64,000 nucleotides of DNA from Scytonema tolypothrichoides VB-61278 (GCF_000828085.3 NZ_JXCA02000001.1:497378-561377); one strand, 5' to 3'; numbered from the stretch's first letter, positions 45,750 to 58,015 are shown. The notes: generated by a model not told the origin, from the sequence alone. Program-made: numbers and translations.

Positions 45750-45779
45750 AAAGCGCTCTCCTCAAGGGGGCGTTTTTTG
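45750..45779 (+). terminator. Terminator-like hairpin after the HEARO-like RNA
   Basis: AAAAGCGCTCTCC pairs with GGGGGCGTTTTTT around a short loop (about 45750-45778), with a closing T run. It lies 20 bases past the structured RNA and could end its transcript. Confidence 0.65.
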
Positions 45780-46083
45780 CATTGGTTGTTTTACCTACTT
45801 TTCTCAGCTTCCTTCCGATCACCAACTTACAACTTGTAAAAATAAAGACATCCCAAAAAGACCTTACCTCGAACTGTCAACCTGTGGAATATCGGTTGAC
45901 AAAATGCTATCTAAAATACCAACAGTACTGATAAAATGTAGTCGAAACGACATTTATTTTCATAAAAAGACATAGCAAAATTACTAAAACATTATTTTTT
46001 ATAAGTAATTATGCTATGTAGCAGTTCAATGTGCAGAATGTGGGAAATACTCTACACCTAACAAATAAAAGGAACTTAAATCT

Positions 46084-48480
46084 ATGAATCTCTTACCTGA
46101 ATCAGCCTTAGACAATCTTCAAGCTTCTCAATCTACATTCAACTCATCCACGACATCTAACTTAAATTTTGGGACTCCACAAGACATTATCAGTGGAGCA
46201 AACTTCCAAGGAAGCGGCAGTTCCATCTTTACGGTCAACAGCATTGCCGATGTGGTGGACGATAACGATGGAGTGACGACGTTGCGTGAAGCGATTAACT
46301 TTGCAAACGCGCTGATTGGAGAAGACTCAATTGTATTTGACTCTTCGGTGTTTAGCTCTGCACAGACGATTAGTTTAAGCCTGGGACAACTGAGTATTAC
46401 CGACAGCTTGAAGATCAACGGCTTAGTCGATCCATTGACAGGTACAGACTTATTAACGATTAGTGGTAACAACGCGTCACGGGTGTTTGAGATTGGAACA
46501 GGAGCAACAGTCAACCTCTCGGGGTTAATTATTGCTGATGGTAGTGTGACGGATGGCAACGGTGGTGGGATTAAGAACAGTGGGACTCTCACCTTAGAAA
46601 ATAGTATTGTTAGCAATAACACCGCCACAATTCTGAACTCAAACAATGTTTATGGTGGTGGCATTTACAATACGGGCACCCTGACGGTGAGCAACAGCAC
46701 CCTTATTGGTAACTCATCAACCGGTACCTCACTCACCACTAACATTGGCTTAGGCGGCGGTATTTACAATGCAGGCACCCTAACGGTGAACGACAGTACT
46801 CTGATCAACAACTCGGCAAGTGGACCGAACAGTGGTAGGGGCGGGGGCATTTACAACGCGGGCACCCTAACGGTGAGCGACAGCACCTTCAGTGGCAACT
46901 CAGCAAACGGTAGGTTTAACACTGGTGCCAACGCCTATGGTGGCGGTATTTACAACACAGGCATCGTAACGGTGAACAATAGCACCCTCAGTGGCAACTC
47001 AGCAAATGGCTATAATCCCAACAGCGGCGGCGGGGGCATCTATAACAGCGGCGGTACTCTTGAAGTCAGCTATAGTACCATTAGTGGCAACAAAGCAAAC
47101 AGCCGTGAAGCCGATCCCATTGGCGGTGGCATCTATAACGAAAGCGGCACCGTGATGGTGAAGTACAGCCTTTTGAATGACAACTCCGCACAGGGCCGAA
47201 GGAGCAGCGGTGCTGGTGGCGGCATCTATAATCGCAGCGGCATTCTTGAGGTGAGCCATAGTAATATCACCGGTAACTCAGCAAGCAATGGCGGCGGTAT
47301 TTTTAACGGTGGCACGGCTTCAGTGAGCGACAGCAGCATCAGCGGTAACTCGTCAATTCAGAGCACTTACTTCCCTCATGGCGGCGGCATCTCTAATACT
47401 GGCACTCTTGAGGTAAGCTACAGTAGCATCACTCGTAATTTGGTAAGCGGAGGCGGATTCGGATCACCCGGTGGCGGCGGCATCTATAACAGTGGCACTG
47501 TTAAGGTGAGCTACAGCGACGTCAGTGGCAATGTGTTAAGTGGCGTTGGCGCATACCCTGGTGGTGGTGGCATCTATAACACTGGCGGCACTGTTGAGGT
47601 GAGCAACAGTTCCATAGACAAGAACTCAGCAACTAACAATGGCGGCGGTATCGCCAACTTCAGCGGCACGATTGAAGTTAGTAGTAGCAGCATCAGTGGC
47701 AACTCGTCAGGAAATGGCAGCGGCATCTTTGACAGTAGCGGCACGGTTCGGGTAAGCAACAGCACCATCAGCAACAATTCGGGAAGATATGGCGGTGGTA
47801 TCTTCACCAATCCCAACAGCACTGTTGAAGTCAGTAACAGCACTCTTAGTGGCAACAAAGTTAGCGATCTCGGCGGTGGTATTTTTAACAGTGGTACTGT
47901 AAATGTAAGCAACACTACTTTTACGGCGAACGAGGCATTAGTCAGTGGTGGTGGCATTTGGAACGGCAAAACTCTGACGGTGAGCAACAGCGCTTTGAGC
48001 AATAACAGATCAGGGTTTGAGGGCGGTGCTATCACTAACTTCAGTGGTAATGTAACGGTAAGCGGTAGCATTCTCAGTAACTTCAGTGGTAGCACCCTCA
48101 CGGTAAGCAATACCACTATCAGTGGTAACACGGCAGAATCTAACGGTGGAGGTATATATAATAATTCGGAACTGACACTACTTTTCAGTAGGATCACCCG
48201 AAACCAAGCCGCAAATGGTGGAGGCGTGTTCAATAATACTTCTGGTACAGCCAGAGTGGGAAACACGATTATTGCCGCTAACCTTGCTAGTTCGGATGGT
48301 GTCAACCCCGATGTGGCAGGCAACTTCATCAGCGATGGCTACAACTTGATTGGCGACAGCACGGGCAGCAGTGGGTTTGGAGCCACTCGAGACATCGTTG
48401 ATTTCAGTATTAACCCGATCGCTTTTGCTGTGACCAGTGACAAAGCTGATATTGAGGCGTTGGAATTTTCATTTGCCTGA
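46084..48480 (+). CDS. Beta-helix repeat protein with a CSLREA-like start
   Basis: 798 residues. The N-terminal FTVNSIADVVDDNDGVTTLREAINFAN matches the CSLREA-type leader of secreted repeat proteins (in short: GVTTLREAINFAN near 73-85). About 25 repeats of the type GGGIYNxGTLTVSNSTxSGNSA follow, building a right-handed parallel beta-helix like bacterial pectin-lyase-fold and Pmp-like adhesins. No classical signal peptide is visible. The C-terminus departs abruptly from the usual ending after NLIGDSTGSSGFGATRD, finishing IEALEFSFA, so it may be truncated or shifted. Likely extracellular or surface-bound; role unknown. Confidence 0.8.
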   Translation: MNLLPESALDNLQASQSTFNSSTTSNLNFGTPQDIISGANFQGSGSSIFTVNSIADVVDDNDGVTTLREAINFANALIGEDSIVFDSSVFSSAQTISLSLGQLSITDSLKINGLVDPLTGTDLLTISGNNASRVFEIGTGATVNLSGLIIADGSVTDGNGGGIKNSGTLTLENSIVSNNTATILNSNNVYGGGIYNTGTLTVSNSTLIGNSSTGTSLTTNIGLGGGIYNAGTLTVNDSTLINNSASGPNSGRGGGIYNAGTLTVSDSTFSGNSANGRFNTGANAYGGGIYNTGIVTVNNSTLSGNSANGYNPNSGGGGIYNSGGTLEVSYSTISGNKANSREADPIGGGIYNESGTVMVKYSLLNDNSAQGRRSSGAGGGIYNRSGILEVSHSNITGNSASNGGGIFNGGTASVSDSSISGNSSIQSTYFPHGGGISNTGTLEVSYSSITRNLVSGGGFGSPGGGGIYNSGTVKVSYSDVSGNVLSGVGAYPGGGGIYNTGGTVEVSNSSIDKNSATNNGGGIANFSGTIEVSSSSISGNSSGNGSGIFDSSGTVRVSNSTISNNSGRYGGGIFTNPNSTVEVSNSTLSGNKVSDLGGGIFNSGTVNVSNTTFTANEALVSGGGIWNGKTLTVSNSALSNNRSGFEGGAITNFSGNVTVSGSILSNFSGSTLTVSNTTISGNTAESNGGGIYNNSELTLLFSRITRNQAANGGGVFNNTSGTARVGNTIIAANLASSDGVNPDVAGNFISDGYNLIGDSTGSSGFGATRDIVDFSINPIAFAVTSDKADIEALEFSFA

Positions 48481-48517
48481 TGGATTAGGTAGTGGAAGAT
48501 TGGGGTAAGTCAGGGTA

Positions 48518-48547
48518 CAGTGGAGTCAAGTGAACAAAACTCCACTG
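48518..48547 (+). terminator. Hairpin after the beta-helix gene
   Basis: CAGTGGAGT (48518-48526) pairs perfectly with ACTCCACTG (48539-48547), followed by CTTCGTTTTC. It lies 38 bases past the stop and suits a terminator. Confidence 0.65.
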
Positions 48548-48716
48548 CTTCGTTTTCATTGGTTGATCAAAATCGGAACTTAATCGTAAGTGATTTACCG
48601 GACATGAGATGATAGACGCTTGAAAGTTTTTTGCTCAATAGACACTCCTCTCACCCAAAACCTTAACTATATATAGAGAGATCGCGCGATTTTTGACATG
48701 AATGAGGTTACCAAAG

Positions 48717-50417
48717 TTACTTGATAATTCCCAAAACGGGCGCTACTTCAGGTTCTGCGATTTTAGGAGCTAAGAAACTCTTGGCATATATACGGGGATT
48801 CGTTTGCGCGATTTGGGTATATGATTGGCGAACTTGAGTGTTGACTGCAACAGTCTTTACATCATATATTTGGGTAGCTAACTTGGGATAGAATCCGATG
48901 GCGATAATTGGTACCAGAAAACAGGCAGCGATGAACAACTCACGCGGTCTAGCATCTTCATAAATTGATTGGTTAGGTAGGAGACAGTCAGTACCGAAGC
49001 AAACTGAGCCTTCATCATCCTGATTCTCTGAGTCGGCATTACCAATCTCACACGAGAGTGCTGCACCTGAACCGTAAAAGACTTGTCGCAGCATTGAGAG
49101 CAAATAAATCGGCGTGAGGATAACTCCCACTGCTGCTAAGAAGACTGTCACTGTGCAGAAAGTTGAACTGTAGATGTCGCTGGTTGTTACGCCAACGAAG
49201 ACTGCAAGCTCACTAGCAAAGCCGCTCATACCAGGGAGAGCCAGCGACGCCATTGCACCAGCCGTAAACAGGGCAAACACTTTGGGCATTAGCTGACCAA
49301 TACCACCCATCTTTTCCATGACCATTGTATGGGTGCGATCGTAGGTCACGCCTGCCAAGAAGAACAGCACCGCTGCGATTAAACCGTGTGAGATCATCTG
49401 CAACATTGCACCGCTGACTCCCACGTCGGTGAAAGACGCAATACCCAACAACACGAACCCCATGTGGGAAACTGACGAATATGCTAGGCGACGCTTCATA
49501 TTGGACTGGGCAAAGGAGTTCAACGCGCCATAGATAATATTGACGACACCCAGAATGGCGAGAACCGGTGCAAAGTAAATATGTGCATCAGAGAGAAGTT
49601 CTAAATTCAGGCGAATCAGTCCGTATCCGCCCATTTTCAGGAGTACACCCGCCAAAATCATTGACACGGGAGCAGAAGCCTCACCATGTGCGTCAGGTAG
49701 CCAAGTATGCAATGGGAAAACAGCTAATTTGACACCAAATGCAATCAGCAATCCTGCGTAAAGGGGCAGTTCTAGCGCCAGCGGGTAATTCTTCATGGCA
49801 AGGTCTACTATATCGAAAGTCATATTGTCGCCGTAGAGTGCCATTGCCAACGCCGCTACCAAAATGAAGATAGAAGCTGCTGCAGTATATAGTAAGAACT
49901 TCATTGCTGCGTAGCGACGCTTTTGTCCACCCCAAATCGAGACGAGTAGGTAGACGGGAACCAGTTCCAGTTCCCACATAATGAAAAACAGCAGCAAGTC
50001 TTGCGCGACGAATACCCCTATCTGTGCAGAATACAGGACCAGCATCAGAAAATAGAACAAGCGAGGCTTGATATTAACTTGCCACGCTGCAAAGATCGAA
50101 AGTGTCGTCACTACTCCTGCCAGAAGCACGAGTGGTACAGATAGTCCATCGACCGAAACTGCCCAGCTAAAACCTAACTGAGGCACCCAGGCATATTTTT
50201 CTGCGAGTTGAAAAGTAGCGCTGCTTGCATCATAATGCGTCAAAAAGGCATAGCACATCAAGACAAAGTCCGCAAATCCTACACCTAGGGCATACCATCG
50301 CACAACCTTGCCGTCTTTATCAGGCAATACGGGAATGATTAGGGAAGCAATGAGTGGGAGGAGGATAATCGCGGTCAGCCAGGGAAATCGATCCGCTATC
50401 ATAATTCCAATGAGCAA
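48717..50417 (-). CDS. ndhD: NAD(P)H-quinone oxidoreductase chain 4 (NdhD)
   Basis: Proton-pumping membrane subunit of the photosynthetic NDH-1 complex used in respiration and cyclic electron flow. The 566 residues form about 14 helices with the antiporter-like motifs [44 protein letters not shown] (in part) and [20 protein letters not shown]. Between two late helices, around residues 447-485, a polar, Cys-containing stretch ([20 protein letters not shown]) appears longer than in typical NdhD. ndhF is not adjacent. The start may be the ATG five codons later. Confidence 0.93.
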   Translation of the reverse strand: MLIGIMIADRFPWLTAIILLPLIASLIIPVLPDKDGKVVRWYALGVGFADFVLMCYAFLTHYDASSATFQLAEKYAWVPQLGFSWAVSVDGLSVPLVLLAGVVTTLSIFAAWQVNIKPRLFYFLMLVLYSAQIGVFVAQDLLLFFIMWELELVPVYLLVSIWGGQKRRYAAMKFLLYTAAASIFILVAALAMALYGDNMTFDIVDLAMKNYPLALELPLYAGLLIAFGVKLAVFPLHTWLPDAHGEASAPVSMILAGVLLKMGGYGLIRLNLELLSDAHIYFAPVLAILGVVNIIYGALNSFAQSNMKRRLAYSSVSHMGFVLLGIASFTDVGVSGAMLQMISHGLIAAVLFFLAGVTYDRTHTMVMEKMGGIGQLMPKVFALFTAGAMASLALPGMSGFASELAVFVGVTTSDIYSSTFCTVTVFLAAVGVILTPIYLLSMLRQVFYGSGAALSCEIGNADSENQDDEGSVCFGTDCLLPNQSIYEDARPRELFIAACFLVPIIAIGFYPKLATQIYDVKTVAVNTQVRQSYTQIAQTNPRIYAKSFLAPKIAEPEVAPVLGIIK

Positions 50418-50516
50418 AAATACTTATCTGTTAATAATCTCATTCTACTAAACTTTATAAAAATTTAAAAATCAGTCTTTATCTCAGATAAGCATATAGA
50501 AAAGTCTATCTTACGA

Positions 50517-50593
50517 GGGAACAGGGAACAGGGAACAGGGAACAGGGAACAGAGAACAGGGAACGCTTAACACCCGCACGCTTAACTCTTAAC
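50517..50593. repeat. GGGAACA heptamer array
   Basis: Six consecutive 7-base units (GGGAACA, with GAGAACA and GGGAACG variants) run from 50517, followed by CGCTTAACACCCGCACGCTTAACTCTTAAC-type sequence related to the repeat at 16658. STRR-type repeat between ndhD and the kinase gene. Confidence 0.85.
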
Positions 50594-50710
50594 AAGGAAT
50601 AAAGGTGTCATACGGTACAATATAAAAATAAAACTGAACTCTTTAATGAAGTTTTAGCCGTTTTTCAATCGTTGTGATCCAACCTACAAAGGGCGCTAAC
50701 AACACTCATT

Positions 50711-53700
50711 TCACCGATATAACCAAACGCGCAACAGCGAAAGCAGCTGTTCGATGTCTACAGGTTTGCTAACATAATCTGATGCACCTGCTTCAATACA
50801 CTTTTCTCTGTCACCTTGCATTGCCTTTGCGGTGAGTGCAATGATTGGCAGGGATTTAAATTGATTGTTCTGGCGAATCAGGCGCGTTGTTTCATAACCA
50901 TCCATTTCTGGCATCATGATATCCATCAAAACGACATCAATATCTGGTGTGTTTTGCAAAACTTCAATGCCATCTCTACCATTTTCGGCATATAAAACCT
51001 GCATTTGATAACGTTCTAGCATACTCGTGAGGGCAAAGATATTGCGCATATCGTCATCTACGATGAGAACTTTTTTGCCCACAAGTACAGGATCATTGGA
51101 ATGCAATTGTTCTAGAATTTGTCGCTTGGGCGCAGGCAAATTGGCTTGAACTCTATGCAGGAATAAAGCTGTTTCATCAAGGAGACGTTCGGGCGATCGC
51201 ACATCTTTTATAATAATCGTCTCTGCCAAACGCCTCAGTTGAGTGTCTTCTGCCCGACTCAACTCTCTGGCTGTATAAACGATAATTGGTAGTGCTTCAC
51301 CATTGGGATGTTGTTTGATTCTTTCAATCAGTTCAAACCCGTTCATGTCGGGTAAACCCAAATCGAGAACGACACAATCAAAATAGCCATCACCTATGGC
51401 TTCTAGCGCTTCAGCCCCTGTCCTCACAGCAGTGGTTGCAACATCGCTGTTACCAATTAATTCTACAATGCTGTGCCGTTGATTATCGTCGTCTTCCACC
51501 ACCAGCAGAGTCTTCTCTCTGCGTTCAACGAAACCTTTGATTTTGTTCAATGCTTGATACAACACCTCAGTGGTGATTGGCTTTTGCATATAAGCAATTG
51601 CACCTAATTGCAATCCGCGTTGTCGCCCCTCCTCAACGGTCATGATGTGTACTGGAATATGACGGGTGCTTGGGTGATGCTTGAGGCGATCCAGCACCAT
51701 CCAACCATCCATTCCTGGTAGGCGGATATCCAAAATGATCGCTGAAGGCTGAAATTGTTGTGCCAGTGCAAGACCCCCGCTACCATTATGGGCGACAATG
51801 ACTTTAAATTCATGTTCTCGTGCCATGTCTAAAAGGATACGGGCAAAATTGATGTCATCTTCAATGATAAGAAGTATGCTATCGCCTTGTTCAATATTGC
51901 CTCTGTCGTCGGTGAGGGGAGTAAGGGAGTCAGGGAGTGAGGAGGCAGCGTTATAGGCGGGTTCCCCGACTTGTGGCGACTGCTGTGGAGATGAGGGAGT
52001 AACGGAGTGAGGGAGTGAGGGAGAGACTTCTAATTTTGAATTGATTTGTTCGCCGGACTGGGGTAAGTATAGTGTAAAAGTACTACCTTCCCCAAGACGA
52101 CTGTGAAGTTTAATTTCTCCACCAAGAAGGCGGGTGATTTCGCGACTCACTGATAAGCCTAACCCCGTACCGCCATATCTGCGACTTGTGGTGCCATCAG
52201 CTTGTTGAAACGCCTCGAAAATTATCTTTTGCTTATCTGAAGCAATGCCAATGCCTGTATCGCTGACTGCAAATGCTATCACAGTTTGAGCACGATTCAA
52301 ACTTTCCTGGTCGTGACTCCAGCCTTGTGTTGTCACAAACACCTGCAAGCGGACTTCTCCACGATCTGTAAATTTAAAAGCATTGGCGAGGAGATTTTTC
52401 AAGACTTGTTGTAAACGCTTTGGATCGGTGTAGATGCTTCTTGGCAGTTCGGGAGCGAAATTTATCGTGAAATTGAGTCCTTTATCAATGGCGATTTGTC
52501 GAAAAGTTCGCTCAATGTGTTCTTGTAATTCTGTAAGCAGCATCTGGTCTATGTCAATTGACATTGTTCCAGATTCGATTTTTGCTAGATCCAAAATGTC
52601 ATTGATCAGCGTCAAAAGGTCGTTTCCTGACGAGTAAATCGTACGGCTATACTCAACTTGTTTTGCAGTCAGGTTTTTCTCAACGTTATCTGTTAGCAAT
52701 TTCGCTAAAATCAACAAGCTATTTAGCGGTGTCCGCAATTCATGGGACATATTCGCCAAAAACTCAGACTTGTATTTTGACGAGAGTGCTAGTTGTTCGG
52801 CTTTCTCTTTTAAATCTAAGCTTGCTTGTTCAATTTCTTCATTTTTGCGCTCAACTTCTTTGTTTTGCAAAGCTAATAATTCCGATCTTTCTTCTAGTTC
52901 CGCATTTGTCTCTTGTAATTCTTCTTGCTGCTTCCTCAATAAATCCTCGGAGGCTTGCAGGGATTTTGCTTGTTCTTCTAGACGCTTGTTCGTTTCCCTG
53001 AGTTCGTTTTGCTGACTTTGTAACTCGTGTGCTAAAGACTGCGACTGTTTGAGTAACTCTTCAGTACGCATACTGGCAGCAATGGTATTCAACACAATCG
53101 CTATACTTTCAGTCAGTTGGTCGAAGAATGACAGATGAATCTCGCTAAAGCGTCGGAATGAGGCTAGTTCAATCACTGCTGTGACTTGTCCTTCAAATAG
53201 GACAGGTAAGACAACAACATTCAGCGGAGTCGCTTCGCCTAAGCCAGAACCAATTTTGACATAATCATGCGGTACCTCCGTCAGCAGAATACGTTCTTTT
53301 TCTAAAGCTGATTGTCCGACCAAACCTTCACCCAAGTAGAAGCGGTTCGCAAGCTGCTTGCGCTCACGGTAAGCGTAGCTAGTAAGCAACTTTAAGCACT
53401 GTGTTGTATCCGCATTTTCCATTATGAAGAAAACGCCATGCGAAGCTCCAACAAGCGGTGCCAACTCGGAAAGTATTAGTTTAGACACAGTTTCTAGGTC
53501 ACGCTGACCTTGAAGCATGCGGGTGAATTTAGCTAAGTTAGTTTTCAACCAGTCTTGTTCAGTGTTTTTCTGCGTTGTCTCGCGCAGGTTGGCAATCATT
53601 TGGTTGATGTAGTCTTTAAGCATGGCGACTTCACCTTGCGCCTCAACGGAAATTGAACGCGTTAAGTCGCCTTTGGTGACAGCAGTTGCGACTTCGGCGA

Positions 53701-56700
53701 TCGCCCGCAACTGAGTTGTCAGGGTAGCAGCCAGTTCATTCACGTTGTCAGTCAAATCTTTCCAAGTTCCCGCAGCCCCCGGCACTTTCGCTTGTCCGCC
53801 CAACTTACCTTCAATTCCCACCTCACGCGCCACGGTTGTTACCTGGTTAGCAAACGTCGCCAGAGTACCAATCATCTCATTAATTGTTTCTGCCAAAGTT
53901 TCAATTTCTCCTTTGGCATCCAGCGTGAGTTTCCGCTTCAAGTCACCATTCGCAACCGCCGTCACAACTTTGGCAATGCCTCGCACTTGTGCGGTTAAGT
54001 TACCCGCCATCGAGTTCACATTATCGGTTAAATCTTTCCAGGTACCCGCCACACCGACAACCTGTGCTTGTCCACCTAGCTTACCTTCAGTTCCCACTTC
54101 ACGTGCAACCCGCGTCACTTCAGAAGCGAAAGACGAAAGCTGATCCACCATCGTATTGATGGTGTTCTTGAGTTCTAAAATTTCGCCTTTAACATCAACA
54201 GTAATTTTCTTCGACAAGTCACCATTTGCCACCGCCTTCGTCACTTCGGCAATATTCCGCAATTGTGCCGTCAAGTTGCCTGCCATTAAGTTGAAGTTGT
54301 CGGTCAAATCTTTCCAAGTTCCGGCAACACCTCTGACGTAAGCTTGCACACCCAACTTACCTTCAGTTCCCACTTCACGGGCAACCCGCGTCACTTCCGA
54401 TGCAAACGAGTTGAGTTGATCCACCATCGTGTTGATGGTGTTCTTGAGTTCTAGAATTTCACCTTTAACATCAACAGTAATTTTCTTTGATAAGTCACCA
54501 TTCGCCACCGCCGTTGTGACTTCAGCAATGTTCCGCACTTGTGACGTCAAAGAACCCGCCATTGAGTTCACACTGTCGGTTAAGTCCTTCCACGTTCCCG
54601 CAACGCCTCGAACTTCAGCTTGCACGCCCAGTTTTCCTTCAGTTCCCACTTCACGGGCAACCCGCGTCACTTCAGAAGCAAACGAATTGAGTTGATCCAC
54701 CATTGTGTTCACGGTGTTTTTCAACTCCAAAATCTCACCTTTGACATCAACAGTAATTTTCTTCGACAAGTCACCAGTCGCCACCGCCGTTGTCACAGCA
54801 GCAATGTTCCGCACCTGCGCCGTTAAGGAACCCGCCATGAAGTTGACGCTGTCGGTTAAGTCTTTCCAAGTTCCAGCAACACCGCGCACATCTGCTTGTA
54901 CGCCCAGCTTTCCTTCAGAACCGACTTCCCTAGCAACCCGCGTCACCTCAGAAGCAAAAGAGTTGAGTTGATCCACCATAATATTGATGGTGTTTTTCAA
55001 CTCCAAAATTTCCCCTTTCACCTGTACAGTTATTTTCTTAGAAAGGTCACCGTTTGCGATCGCTGTCGTCACATCAGCAATATTCCGCACTTGCGCCGTC
55101 AAGGAACCCGCCATGAAATTCACACTGTCGGTCAAATCTTTCCAAGTTCCCGCAACACCCGGCACATCTGCTTGTACACCCAGTTTGCCTTCAGTTCCCA
55201 CTTCACGCGCGACTCGCGTCACCTCAGATGCAAAGGAACTGAGTTGATCCACCATCGTGTTGATAGTATTTTTTAACTCTAGAATTTCGCCTTTGACATC
55301 AACAGTGATTTTCTTTGATAAGTCACCAGTTGCAACTGCTGTCGTCACTTCCGCAATGTTCCGGACTTGCGCCGTCAAAGAACCCGCCATGAAGTTCACA
55401 CTGTCAGTCAAATCCTTCCACGTACCAGCTACACCCCGTACTTCTGCTTGTACGCCCAGCTTTCCTTCTGCACCCACCTCGCGCGCAACCCGCGTCACTT
55501 CACCCGCGAAAGAGTTGAGTTGATCCACCATCGTGTTGATAGTATTTTTCAACTCCAGAATTTCGCCTTTGACATCAACAGTGATTTTCTTCGATAAGTC
55601 ACCATTCGCCACCGCTGTTGTGACTTCGGCAATGTTCCGCACCTGCGCCGTCAAAGAACCCGCCATGAAGTTCACACTGTCGGTCAAATCTTTCCAAGTA
55701 CCAGCACCACCTTTGACATCCGCTTGTACGCCTAGCTTTCCTTCAGAACCCACTTCCCTAGCAACTCGCGTCACCTCAGAAGCGAAGGAACTGAGTTGAT
55801 CCACCATGATATTGATGGTGTTTTTGAGTTCTAGAATTTCACCTCTGACATCAACAGTGATTTTTTTGGAGAGATCACCGTTGGCGATCGCCGTCGTCAC
55901 TTCCGCAATATTCCGTACCTGCGCCGTCAAAGAACCCGCCATCAAATTCACATTATCGGTCAAGTCCTTCCAGGTACCAGCAACACCTCGCACTTCTGCT
56001 TGTACACCCAGCTTCCCTTCGGTTCCCACTTCCCTTGCAACCCGCGTCACTTCAGAAGCAAAAGAATTGAGTTGATCTACCATCGTATTGATAGTATTCT
56101 TCAACTCCAAAATTTCACCTTTAACATCAACAGTAATTTTCTTCGATAAGTCACCATTCGCCACCGCTGTTGTGACTTCCGCGATATTCCGCACCTGCGC
56201 CGTCAGAGAACCCGCCATGAAGTTCACGCTGTCGGTCAAATCCTTCCAAGTTCCAGCAACACCCCGTACTTGGGCTTGACCACCGAGTTTACCATCTGCA
56301 CCCACCTCACGCGCAACCCGCGTCACTTCCGATGCAAAAGAATTGAGTTGATCCACCATAATATTTACGGTGTTCTTCAACTCCAAAATTTCACCTTTGA
56401 CATCAACAGTAATCTTCTTCGATAAGTCACCATTCGCCACCGCCGTTGTTACTTCAGCAATATTACGGAGTTGTGCCGTCAAGTTTCCTGCCATCAAGTT
56501 GACGCTGTCGGTCAAGTTTTTCCAAGTCCCAGCAACACCCCGCACTTGTGCTTGTACGCCCAGCTTACCTTCTGTTCCGACTTCCCTAGCAACCCGCGTC
56601 ACTTCAGAAGCAAAAGAGTTGAGTTGATCGACCATTGTATTGATGGTGTTTTTCAACTCTAGAATTTCACCGTTCACATCAACAGTAATTTTCTTCGAGA

Positions 56701-57355
56701 GGTCGCCATTTGCCACAGCGGTTGTTACTTCAGCAATATTACGAACTTGTGCGGTTAAGTTTCCCGCCATTAAATTTACACTGTCCGTCAAGTCCTTCCA
56801 AGTTCCAGCCACACCTGGAACTTCTGCTTTCACTCCCAGCTTGCCTTCAGTTCCCACTTCCCTGGCAACTCGTGTGACCTCGCTGGCAAACGAATTCAAC
56901 TGACCCACCATTGTATTGACCATTTGGGCAGTTTGCAGAAATTCTCCTTTTAGGGGTCTGCCATCAATTTCTGGTGCGATCGCTTGAGATAAATCACCAT
57001 TTGCCACAGCCCGGATCACACGCGCCGTTTCCGCTGTCGGCTGAACCAAATCTGTCACTAGGGTGTTGACAGAATCCACACACACTGACCAAGAACCACG
57101 AACATTTCCCAAAGACGCGCGTTCACTAATTTTGCCATCTTTACCAACAACATGACTAATCCTGTGTAACTCTGTTGTTAGCCGCTCATTTTGTTCAATA
57201 ATATCGTTGAGCGTATCAGAGATTTTTCCTGCTATGCCTGTTTGGTCTAAAGGCATACGGGCAGAAAAGTCACCTTTTTTAACAGCTACCAGCGTTTTCA
57301 GTAGCTGTTTTAAATCTAAATTATCGTTTTCTCTGGTTAACTGTTCAGTGGACAT
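50711..57355 (-). CDS. Giant poly-HAMP hybrid histidine kinase with three receivers
   Basis: 2214 residues, with no membrane span seen, so probably cytosolic. Order: two diverged HAMP units (about 15-158); twelve ~92-residue repeats (about 159-1263), each with [10 protein letters not shown]-x-EGKLG and a [20 protein letters not shown] segment, i.e. a canonical/divergent HAMP pair; a GAF domain (about 1280-1420); a coiled coil; HisKA with MSHELRTPL (H1538); HATPase_c with [15 protein letters not shown] and [13 protein letters not shown]; and three receiver domains with D1876, D1998 and D2145. The plan resembles fungal group III osmosensing kinases (Nik1 type). The low-complexity linker before the first receiver is coded by repeat DNA. 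It sits alone with no response regulator beside it. Confidence 0.95.
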   Translation of the reverse strand: MSTEQLTRENDNLDLKQLLKTLVAVKKGDFSARMPLDQTGIAGKISDTLNDIIEQNERLTTELHRISHVVGKDGKISERASLGNVRGSWSVCVDSVNTLVTDLVQPTAETARVIRAVANGDLSQAIAPEIDGRPLKGEFLQTAQMVNTMVGQLNSFASEVTRVAREVGTEGKLGVKAEVPGVAGTWKDLTDSVNLMAGNLTAQVRNIAEVTTAVANGDLSKKITVDVNGEILELKNTINTMVDQLNSFASEVTRVAREVGTEGKLGVQAQVRGVAGTWKNLTDSVNLMAGNLTAQLRNIAEVTTAVANGDLSKKITVDVKGEILELKNTVNIMVDQLNSFASEVTRVAREVGADGKLGGQAQVRGVAGTWKDLTDSVNFMAGSLTAQVRNIAEVTTAVANGDLSKKITVDVKGEILELKNTINTMVDQLNSFASEVTRVAREVGTEGKLGVQAEVRGVAGTWKDLTDNVNLMAGSLTAQVRNIAEVTTAIANGDLSKKITVDVRGEILELKNTINIMVDQLSSFASEVTRVAREVGSEGKLGVQADVKGGAGTWKDLTDSVNFMAGSLTAQVRNIAEVTTAVANGDLSKKITVDVKGEILELKNTINTMVDQLNSFAGEVTRVAREVGAEGKLGVQAEVRGVAGTWKDLTDSVNFMAGSLTAQVRNIAEVTTAVATGDLSKKITVDVKGEILELKNTINTMVDQLSSFASEVTRVAREVGTEGKLGVQADVPGVAGTWKDLTDSVNFMAGSLTAQVRNIADVTTAIANGDLSKKITVQVKGEILELKNTINIMVDQLNSFASEVTRVAREVGSEGKLGVQADVRGVAGTWKDLTDSVNFMAGSLTAQVRNIAAVTTAVATGDLSKKITVDVKGEILELKNTVNTMVDQLNSFASEVTRVAREVGTEGKLGVQAEVRGVAGTWKDLTDSVNSMAGSLTSQVRNIAEVTTAVANGDLSKKITVDVKGEILELKNTINTMVDQLNSFASEVTRVAREVGTEGKLGVQAYVRGVAGTWKDLTDNFNLMAGNLTAQLRNIAEVTKAVANGDLSKKITVDVKGEILELKNTINTMVDQLSSFASEVTRVAREVGTEGKLGGQAQVVGVAGTWKDLTDNVNSMAGNLTAQVRGIAKVVTAVANGDLKRKLTLDAKGEIETLAETINEMIGTLATFANQVTTVAREVGIEGKLGGQAKVPGAAGTWKDLTDNVNELAATLTTQLRAIAEVATAVTKGDLTRSISVEAQGEVAMLKDYINQMIANLRETTQKNTEQDWLKTNLAKFTRMLQGQRDLETVSKLILSELAPLVGASHGVFFIMENADTTQCLKLLTSYAYRERKQLANRFYLGEGLVGQSALEKERILLTEVPHDYVKIGSGLGEATPLNVVVLPVLFEGQVTAVIELASFRRFSEIHLSFFDQLTESIAIVLNTIAASMRTEELLKQSQSLAHELQSQQNELRETNKRLEEQAKSLQASEDLLRKQQEELQETNAELEERSELLALQNKEVERKNEEIEQASLDLKEKAEQLALSSKYKSEFLANMSHELRTPLNSLLILAKLLTDNVEKNLTAKQVEYSRTIYSSGNDLLTLINDILDLAKIESGTMSIDIDQMLLTELQEHIERTFRQIAIDKGLNFTINFAPELPRSIYTDPKRLQQVLKNLLANAFKFTDRGEVRLQVFVTTQGWSHDQESLNRAQTVIAFAVSDTGIGIASDKQKIIFEAFQQADGTTSRRYGGTGLGLSVSREITRLLGGEIKLHSRLGEGSTFTLYLPQSGEQINSKLEVSPSLPHSVTPSSPQQSPQVGEPAYNAASSLPDSLTPLTDDRGNIEQGDSILLIIEDDINFARILLDMAREHEFKVIVAHNGSGGLALAQQFQPSAIILDIRLPGMDGWMVLDRLKHHPSTRHIPVHIMTVEEGRQRGLQLGAIAYMQKPITTEVLYQALNKIKGFVERREKTLLVVEDDDNQRHSIVELIGNSDVATTAVRTGAEALEAIGDGYFDCVVLDLGLPDMNGFELIERIKQHPNGEALPIIVYTARELSRAEDTQLRRLAETIIIKDVRSPERLLDETALFLHRVQANLPAPKRQILEQLHSNDPVLVGKKVLIVDDDMRNIFALTSMLERYQMQVLYAENGRDGIEVLQNTPDIDVVLMDIMMPEMDGYETTRLIRQNNQFKSLPIIALTAKAMQGDREKCIEAGASDYVSKPVDIEQLLSLLRVWLYR
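53570..56880 (-). repeat. Twelve 276-bp repeats coding the HAMP array
   Basis: The HAMP array is coded by near-identical 276-base units; neighbouring units differ by scattered synonymous changes. The periodicity also creates long plus-strand open frames of ~88 codons every 276 bases, which are artefacts. Copy number could change by recombination without shifting frame. Confidence 0.93.
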
Positions 57356-58015
57356 GGTGGCGGGGCAATAATATCTATATTAATTATCTTTGCTATTGCT
57401 TGCTATCAGTTCCAATTGCGTTCTTTACACAAAGGGCATATCAAATTATGACGCAAAAAAGAAACTTTGGTTTTCAATTAACTTGTTCTGCCAAAGAATA
57501 TGTCGTATAAAATATAACGAATATCAAACATTTTCAGAAAGATATTTTATAGAAATCTATCTGAGGGATGAAAAGCATCGAGCAGTCCGGTAGATTATTT
57601 ATAATTCCTCCGTTCCGTTCTACAACACTTGGACAACACTAGACAAAGTTTAACTTTGTTAGACACTGCCCGGATTGCTTCGGAGTTTCATCCTGGCAGT
57701 GATAGTAGGGGTTCTCCCGCATCCCACTTGAAGCCTGATAGATTTCAATGCCTGTTACTGATGCCCAGTAGCTTCACTTCGGAACAAATTTATCCGGACG
57801 GGATACATTCGAGTTTACTGATCGTCAAAGGTTTTGGTGTACATATTCATAAGGGGTGAGTATCTGGTGGTGGGAGTTTGTTGGTTTCTAATAGTTCTTG
57901 TAAGGATTTATACAGACCACTATTCTTGCCTTTATCTATTAAGCCCGAACTAACTGTACACTGTCCTGTTGGGCTGCGTTATATTCTATCCGAATGAGAT
58001 CTGAGATAATGGAGC
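57356..58015. other. Intergenic region, 660 bp, with paired hairpins
   Basis: Two adjacent inverted repeats, CTAGACAAAGTT...AACTTTGTTAG (57639-57662) and CACTGCCCGGAT...ATCCTGGCAGTG (57664-57701, one mismatch), are followed by more partly self-complementary sequence to about 57860. A 76-codon frame (57629-57859) covers them but has no family resemblance. This may be a structured RNA or a mobile-element end. The remaining DNA is AT-rich and should hold the promoters of the two flanking divergent kinase genes. Confidence 0.45.

Noticed and set aside
53745-56903. Series of ~88-codon plus-strand frames across the kinase gene
   Set aside because: They recur every 276 bases as antisense shadows of the HAMP repeats.
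57629-57859. 76-codon frame in the kinase-kinase gap
   Set aside because: Covers two hairpins; translation has no family match, more likely RNA or element DNA.
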